DNA of 64,000 bases from Adenanthera pavonina. Taxonomy: Eukaryota; Streptophyta; Magnoliopsida; Fabales; Fabaceae. Both the position numbers and the translations under genes were made by a program. The notes under the pieces are model-generated. The model was not told the origin of the DNA. It did not search any database and saw only the letters and a list, made by a program, of their open reading frames with translations. Below are positions 58,328 to 64,000 of the stretch, piece after piece (position 1 is the first letter of the stretch; the number at the start of each line of letters is the position of its first letter). The DNA lies in contig JAIVEN010000008.1 of assembly GCA_026686845.1 (NCBI GenBank), forward strand, positions 36,274,501 to 36,338,500. Direction: 5' to 3'.

Positions 58328-61088
58328 ATCTCTCTTTTATATATGCATACTCTGTATAAAGAGGTGATGTATTATCTGAGAATACATTACTGATGTCTCA
58401 ACTAGCTTTAATCTTTGAAACTGTTTAGTTTTTGTTGCCCATTATTATTCTCTTCTGAAACAAATATATGTGCTTGACTAGCAGATAAAAAATTTTAGTG
58501 ACGTAATTTGTATATTCCAGAATTCTGAGACTAAATAATTGATATAATATAATTTTAAGGGGCTAAACTGCAAGGAGGAAGCCTGAGGTTCTTAGGATTT
58601 GCTTTAGTTTATTGTTCTCTCCGACATGCATATGAATTGAGCCCAAGTTGCGTTTATAAATATGATGTTGGATAATATTGTTTCATTTTCTTGGCCTTGT
58701 GGTCTTCGATCTCACTGCATGTGTCGTTTCCCGTGAAACTGTAATGAGAAAAATTAATAAAAAACGATGTAATCATTCTGCGTTTCAATTGATCTCATCA
58801 TTTATAAGAAATGATCAAATTCGAGGGTGTGTAGATGTTGACGCAGTTTTCATTCTTGTCTGATTTCCTCGGAAAATAAAAATAAAGCTTAATATATCGA
58901 AGTGCAGATGGGCATGAGAATGCCAGGTTGCTGAATAAACAGAACAGAAAACGAATAGGAATATATATATATATATATATATATATGCGGTCGTAAATTT
59001 GAAATTATTTATTAACATACTTTGTTGCACAAGAAATGTATACTATTTTGGACTGATTTACGCGTGATCTAAGAATAACTCGTTTGAGAGACAAACCTTA
59101 ATGCATATATGTTAGTTTGGTGTATATATACTTATAGGGGAATGAATTTTCTTGAAGTGCTGACCAAAGTTTGAACAAACTTAAAATAATTGATTAGTTG
59201 GCTAATTCCAGTTAATTATATATTTTGTTTTCTTTGTTAATTATTTTCGTTTTAGTACCAATATAAGTCCTTGAAAATAGGAGAATATTGAAGTTAAAGC
59301 CTGCTTTTTGTGGTACATATATATTATATATGACAAACCATTTAAAAAATTAAAATTCACAACGTGATCTGCATTAAGGGTATGATCCTAGTAATTACCT
59401 GCTTTTGAATTTGTTTCTTGATTAGCAAAAAATTGTTAGGTCCAACTGACCATGTATAATTTGAAGATAAGTATATTGATATCTAAAAAAGTATTCCTTT
59501 AATTTGTTGGTTGATTTGATTTGTTCTCTGATCGATCTATGGAAAATATGTAATTAATTAGTGAATGGAAGGAATAAAAAATGCATTCGAATTCTCAACC
59601 AATATATCATCTCAGTATATGTTATAAAATTGATACAAAATCCCACTATATATCCATAAACCAAAAACATGTCTGGTTTTATAGATAGAAAAAGACGATA
59701 ATTTTAAAAATACTAGATTGTTTTACCCTGCGTTGCAGGGGGGGCATATTAAAATTTAAAGAAATAAGATTTTAAATATTTTATTAATTTAGCCCATTCA
59801 AATGTATTAATAATAAGTACATATTTTTAATTGAAAAATAAGTTCAAACTGCTAAATTAACTGAATAATTAATATTTAAAATAATTTATCTTTTCACTTC
59901 AAATTAAAAGAATCAGAACTCTAAACAATAACATGACAACTGTTATATAGCCAAAGACAAAGACAAATCAATTAAAGCAAACAGATTAATTATCTGAGGG
60001 AATCATATGATATATTTATATTCCAAGTGGTTGTCCGAAAAACAATCATATATTCCAAGGGTGCCACCCTAACTGATGTTGAATTTGTCTTCAAGTGTTC
60101 TATCGATCTTATCTTTTGTACCTTCACTTTGTTATATTATTTCGTATTCACATCTAAATTAATATAGCTCGTAAAGCAAATAATGTTAACGTCTCTACAG
60201 GAATTTCATATTAATTAAAATTACATTATAATGATAGCTCTACTTTCTGTAAACTATATAGGTCAATAAAAATAGTTCAATAAAATATATAATTTCATAA
60301 TCACGTCTTACTCACGACCCAAAGACAATATATCGGCTTATCGCTACCCAAATTTCGTACTAAAATTTCAGTATAAGGAAATTAAGGGACGTCAATAAAC
60401 AAAAAAATGTCAAGCAAATAAATCATCACACGTCATCCTGTGCATCACCATCTAATCTCTTATATATGGAAGAATGTTGATGACGAGCAGACAATGTTAG
60501 ATATGGAGCATTATATATAGTACTATATATATTTTTACTTTAGTCAATGGTCAATACTCAATTAGTTAATTAGTTTAAAAAGCTCAAGCATATTAATAGA
60601 ATTAATTATATCAAATTCTGGTTTTTTTACCATTATATATAACAAACATGTGAAATATTTTCAATTTGTTTGCATATTTAGATCTATTTATATTTGTGAA
60701 CTAAGTTGGTTATTATAACTAACTAGATATTAGTATAGTTGGTAAATAGTTAAGTCATTTAAGTGTAGTATCTTGTGTTTCTTCACTAACACAATATGAA
60801 AAATATCTTCGGATAGGATCCTTTTGGATGATAAACTCTATCACTAAGTATTTAATATAACTGTATTTTTAGGACTCGAGACCCATGATTAAATTGGTAC
60901 AACTACCTTACTAGTTAAACCAAGCTCTCCCTGGTAAAATCTTGTTCTTCCTATTTGCGATGGAGGTATATTGAAATACATGGTCAATAACCGCAGGTGG
61001 TAAGTGGCTCTGATATTTTAATAAACAAAGTCTCTTTTTCAGCATAGGTCAAATATTTTTAGAATAACCACATGAGGTAGGTGGATTT
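58328..61088. other. 3' UTR and gene-free AT-rich spacer
   Basis: Contains an (AT)n run at 58961-58986. I see no gene or intact transposon. Confidence 0.45.
58961..58986. repeat. (AT)n microsatellite
   Basis: About 13 AT units. Confidence 0.9.
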
Positions 61089-61728
61089 AAGGGTGTCCAT
61101 CGGTTCAGTTTAATTTTGTTTTGGACAAGAACTAAACCAAACCAATATGTTTGAGACTTTTTGGGATCTTTTTAGTTTTACTTTTAACCAATTTGGTTCG
61201 GTTTCAACTTCGGTTTAATTTAGTTTAGTTTGATTTGAATTAGGTTAAATTGATCTTTTTAAAAAAGAATTATTATCTTCTTTAAAATTTAAATTAAAAA
61301 AGTTTCATATAGATATTTTATAAACACAAATTATATCTAAATATTTTACTAAAATATGAATATTTGATGTAAATTTTTTGTTATTTTTTAATATTTATTT
61401 ATTTTTTGATAGATTCACATAATTCATTATAATAATACACTTATCTATTGTCTTGTAATATTGTTCATGAGTTCTTTTATTTAAAAGACTTATATTAATA
61501 GACAGTAAAAAAAAGAAAATGTATTAAATAAATAAGGTATTCATATTAAAATAATAAAAAATATATAGTCAATTTTGTTCAGGTTCTGCATACATGAAAT
61601 TAAACAAAACCAAACCGAGTTGAATATAGAACAACAAAAACAAAAATATACATTATTTTAATTCGGTTTTAATTGGTTTATATCTATTTGGTTTGGTATA
61701 ATCGGTTTAATAGGTTTTAAACATCCTT
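61089..61728. mobile_element. inverted-repeat transposon, uninterrupted copy
   Basis: Left end aagggtgtccatcggttcag; right end ggttttaaacatcctt. Shares long blocks with the outer parts of 34475-35585, such as aaacacaaattatat and attttactaaaatatg. Non-coding. Direct flanks gtggattt and gtggctat (offset by two bases) are only weakly alike. Confidence 0.6.
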
Positions 61729-62163
61729 AAGTGGCTATGATATATTTGAGATAGAGATATATATATATATATATTGAATTACATAGCCAATGACTCAATA
61801 AACAACAAATGTTTTAAAAAAGAGGAAATTATCCCACTATTTCAAAATATTTGTTATTTAAAGTTATACACATTAAAAAAGTAACTTCTTCTGTTTACTA
61901 TTATAAGATATATTTTTAAAGAATTAAGATTTCAAAATATAAGTCATTTTATAAAATTAATGTAGCATTTAATATTTATTTTCTATTTTTACCATTATTG
62001 GAAATATTAAAAAAATTATGGTGGAGAGAGATTAAGAGAAATACAATTAAGATGAATTATAATTTAAGAAAGGCAATTTTAGAAAGTTATGGTAACTTTT
62101 GAAAATATTAAGGTTTTCAATTAATTTTTTAAGTATGTTTGAGATAGATAAATATGACTTATA
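61729..62163. other. spacer with a decayed MITE
   Basis: A MITE-like body with left end cttcttctgtttactattat starts near 61884; its right end merges with the next element. No gene. Confidence 0.4.
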
Positions 62164-62451
62164 TTTCCTCTGGTTCTATTTATAAGGGAAAATTTATTAT
62201 TTTGGTAGTCCTAAATATAAGAGACGAAAAAAAGTTAATGCTGCATTAAATTTTTTGTCCAAAATTTACCCTTCATTAATGATGTGAGAGAGATTAAATA
62301 CATTATAATTAAAATTAGTATTAAATTAAGTAGGGGTTATTTTGAAAGAAATTTAAAATATAAGATAAATTGATTATTTTTAACTAACTAAAACTATTTT
62401 TTTAATAATAAAAAAATATAATTTTTTTTTTATAAATGGAACTGAGGGGAG
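62164..62451. mobile_element. Stowaway-like MITE
   Basis: Left end ttcctctggttctatttata, right end tataaatggaactgagggg(ag), flanked by TA (62162-62163, 62452-62453). Confidence 0.7.
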
Positions 62452-62603
62452 TAATAGAAAATAGAGGTATTATAAATAAGTTTGTAGTGTAGAAAATGAT
62501 ATATAAGTAAACTATTCTTATTTATTTTATTTTATTTTCTATACAAACATTTTTTTCGGCCACCATTCCCTAGATAAACAGTTGCTCCACCTAATTATTT
62601 GTA

Positions 62604-62696
62604 TTCCCTCTGGTCATTTTTATTAGTCACATTCTAAAAGTTTTCTATGATCTTAAATATAAGTTGCTTTTTATGAGTTTTTGGAGCATTAATTAC
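62604..62696 (+). mobile_element. left half of a MITE cut by an LTR insertion
   Basis: Matches the MITE-like start at about 53748 onward (ctccctccattccctcttat type) through the block gagcattaatta and then stops exactly where the GC-rich element begins. Confidence 0.5.
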
Positions 62697-62808
62697 TGTG
62701 AACACCCCATTTTGTCCGGACATTTTTATAAAAAAAAAATAATAATAATAATAAATAGATAAAGATAAAATAATAAAAATTAAAAAAAAATTGAAATCGA
62801 AATTAAAA

Positions 62809-62810
<2 letters not shown>

Positions 62811-62859
<49 letters not shown>

Positions 62860-62860
62860 T
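62811..62860. repeat. (AAT)n microsatellite inside the putative LTR
   Basis: About 15 AAT units. Confidence 0.9.
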
Positions 62861-63017
62861 TTTACCCTAAAAAAAAAAGGGTTTTGGGCCAAACTTTGGC
62901 CCAAAATCTGAAATAATAAAAATAAAAGGGAAGGAGGGCCATATTGGGCTGAGATCATTTCAGCCCAATGTGTCACGCCTGAGCCCCTAGGACTCAGCGG
63001 CCCTGTTAGTTCAGGAG

Positions 63018-63335
63018 GAGCCCTTTAGGGCTCGGTGAGAAGGGGACCAGAGAGGAGGCTCTGCCGCGCAGCTCCAGAAGCAGAGAAGGCTGAGAGAGGG
63101 CAGGGAGAGCTGGCCGCGGGCGAGGGAGGCTGAACCAGTGGGAGCCCTTAGGGCTCGGCCGAAGGAGAGCGAGAGAGAAGAGGGAGGCCGCGGGTGAGAG
63201 GAAGAGCCCACGAGAAAAAAGAAAGGAAGGCAAGAAATAGAGACAGAGGGAGTCGCTCGAGAGGACGGACCGGAGGGAGCCTTAGGGCTTGGCCGAAGAA
63301 GAATCAGAGGGGGCCTTAGGGCTTAGCAGAGGGCA
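63018..63335. repeat. short palindromic repeats, agccctTTAGGGCT type
   Basis: Four copies of a near-palindrome: gagccctttagggctcgg (about 63018), gagcccttagggctcgg (about 63142), gagccttagggcttgg (about 63279) and ggccttagggctta (about 63312). Confidence 0.75.
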
Positions 63336-63590
63336 AATCAAAAAGGGTTAGGGCTTGAATCTGTGAGTCCGAGTTCAAACTGAGGGAGCCAGAGCTCGGG
63401 CACGAGATTGAGAGGGCTCGAGCAGGGGAAGGAAAGGAGAGGCTGATGGAGCTCGAGTGAAATGGTGGAAGGACTAAAGGCAGAGGATCTTGGGTCAGGA
63501 CCGGATCAAGCGGATACGTGAGCCACGTGGGTGCCACGGGTACGAGAAAAGGCAAATGCAAAGGAGGGCAGAAATGGACAAGAAGAATCC

Positions 63591-63730
63591 CTCCACTCAT
63601 CCGTACTCTGTCACAGCAGAGTAGTGGAGGTAACGGAGCCTTCGGACGAGCCATGTTCTACAGCTTGAGGGCCAGGAAAACAACAAAACTCCCTCCATTA
63701 CTCTGCACTCGGTACAGCAGTGTAGTGGCG
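63591..63730. repeat. about 101-bp spaced direct repeat in the putative LTR
   Basis: ccctccactcatccgtactc...gcagagtagtgg at about 63591-63629 is repeated in diverged form at about 63692-63730 (ccctccattactctgcactc...gcagtgtagtgg). Confidence 0.65.
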
Positions 63731-64000
63731 AGAATGAGAGCAATCGGGACGAGGGGTGAGGAAGGACATCTGGAGACGCACGAAACCTGAAATGAGACTG
63801 AGAAAAAGCAGTCACGCGTTCGGTCTGGAGAGGGAAGTCACTCGCGGGAACTCTATAAGAATCGAGGGAAGGCATTGGCACGGGGGGGGGGAGAATTTTG
63901 GGGAGAGAACAGGGAAGGAGTGGAGGATTTTTGGACATTGAAAAATCCTAAGAGGCATTGTGAGATCGAAGAGGAAGCTGAAGGAAGCGGTGAAGAGGAA

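Larger units (their letters stand above)
62697..64000 (+). mobile_element. probable LTR retrotransposon LTR, runs off the window
   Basis: Begins tgtgaacaccccattttgtc, a TG start, straight after the broken MITE. It includes an (AAT)n run at 62811-62860 and then, from about 62880, DNA far richer in G and C than the rest of the window. A TATA-like tctataaga at 63852-63860 could be the LTR promoter, placing R downstream of it. No primer-binding site or coding domain is reached before base 64000, and the second LTR cannot be seen. Overlapping ORFs on both strands in this GC-rich part are low-complexity and not recognisable. Confidence 0.55.

Noticed and set aside
63006..63941. Several ORFs of 61-113 codons on both strands
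   Set aside because: A GC-rich stretch poor in stop codons inside the putative LTR; Pro/Ser/Leu-rich low complexity without any recognisable domain.

Overview
This window is nuclear DNA of a flowering plant, most likely a eudicot. The genes have GT-AG introns and mostly AT-rich spacers. Plant-specific families are present (DUF1677, a Cys-rich type-C G-gamma subunit, a plant calmodulin-binding domain protein), along with typical angiosperm transposons (Stowaway-like, Tourist-like, CACTA, Mutator-like, a SINE and LTR retroelement pieces). I cannot name the species. All recognised genes lie on the + strand and are independent transcription units.

Layout. 1-3697: last four coding exons of the 20S proteasome subunit alpha type-6 (PAA); its 5' exons lie before the window. 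Its introns carry a MITE and a probable antisense LTR piece. 3698-6590: repeats only. 6591-14310: a complete class 3 (mono-/diacylglycerol-type) lipase of 666 residues in seven coding exons. 14311-23160: about 9 kb of gene-free DNA with a 1.5 kb foldback element. 23160-24506: a DUF1677 gene with an intron in its leader and a 45-codon upstream ORF. 24507-39300: about 15 kb of accessory DNA with a CACTA element, MITEs and two more foldback elements, one nested in another transposon. 39330-41383: a type-C heterotrimeric G-protein gamma subunit with a Cys-rich tail, in five exons. 43840-49570: an 894-residue calmodulin-binding protein of the PICBP type with two copies of the C-terminal domain; its inferred leader intron holds a fourth foldback element and a sharp 36-nt hairpin. 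49571-57900: spacer with a SINE, a broken cinnamyl-alcohol-dehydrogenase exon and a cluster of nested MITEs. 57907-58327: a small basic plant protein of unknown function. 58328-62696: repeats. 62697-64000: an abruptly GC-rich block that reads as the start of an LTR retrotransposon cutting through a MITE.

The genes do not form a pathway or cluster. Three touch signalling themes (lipase, G-gamma, calmodulin-binding protein), but I see no reason beyond chance for their proximity. The most unusual feature is the set of four unrelated-in-sequence but alike-in-architecture foldback elements, with arms of about 200 to 750 bp built from short degenerate repeats. Any of them, if transcribed, would make long double-stranded RNA. 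I found no tRNA, rRNA or CRISPR locus.
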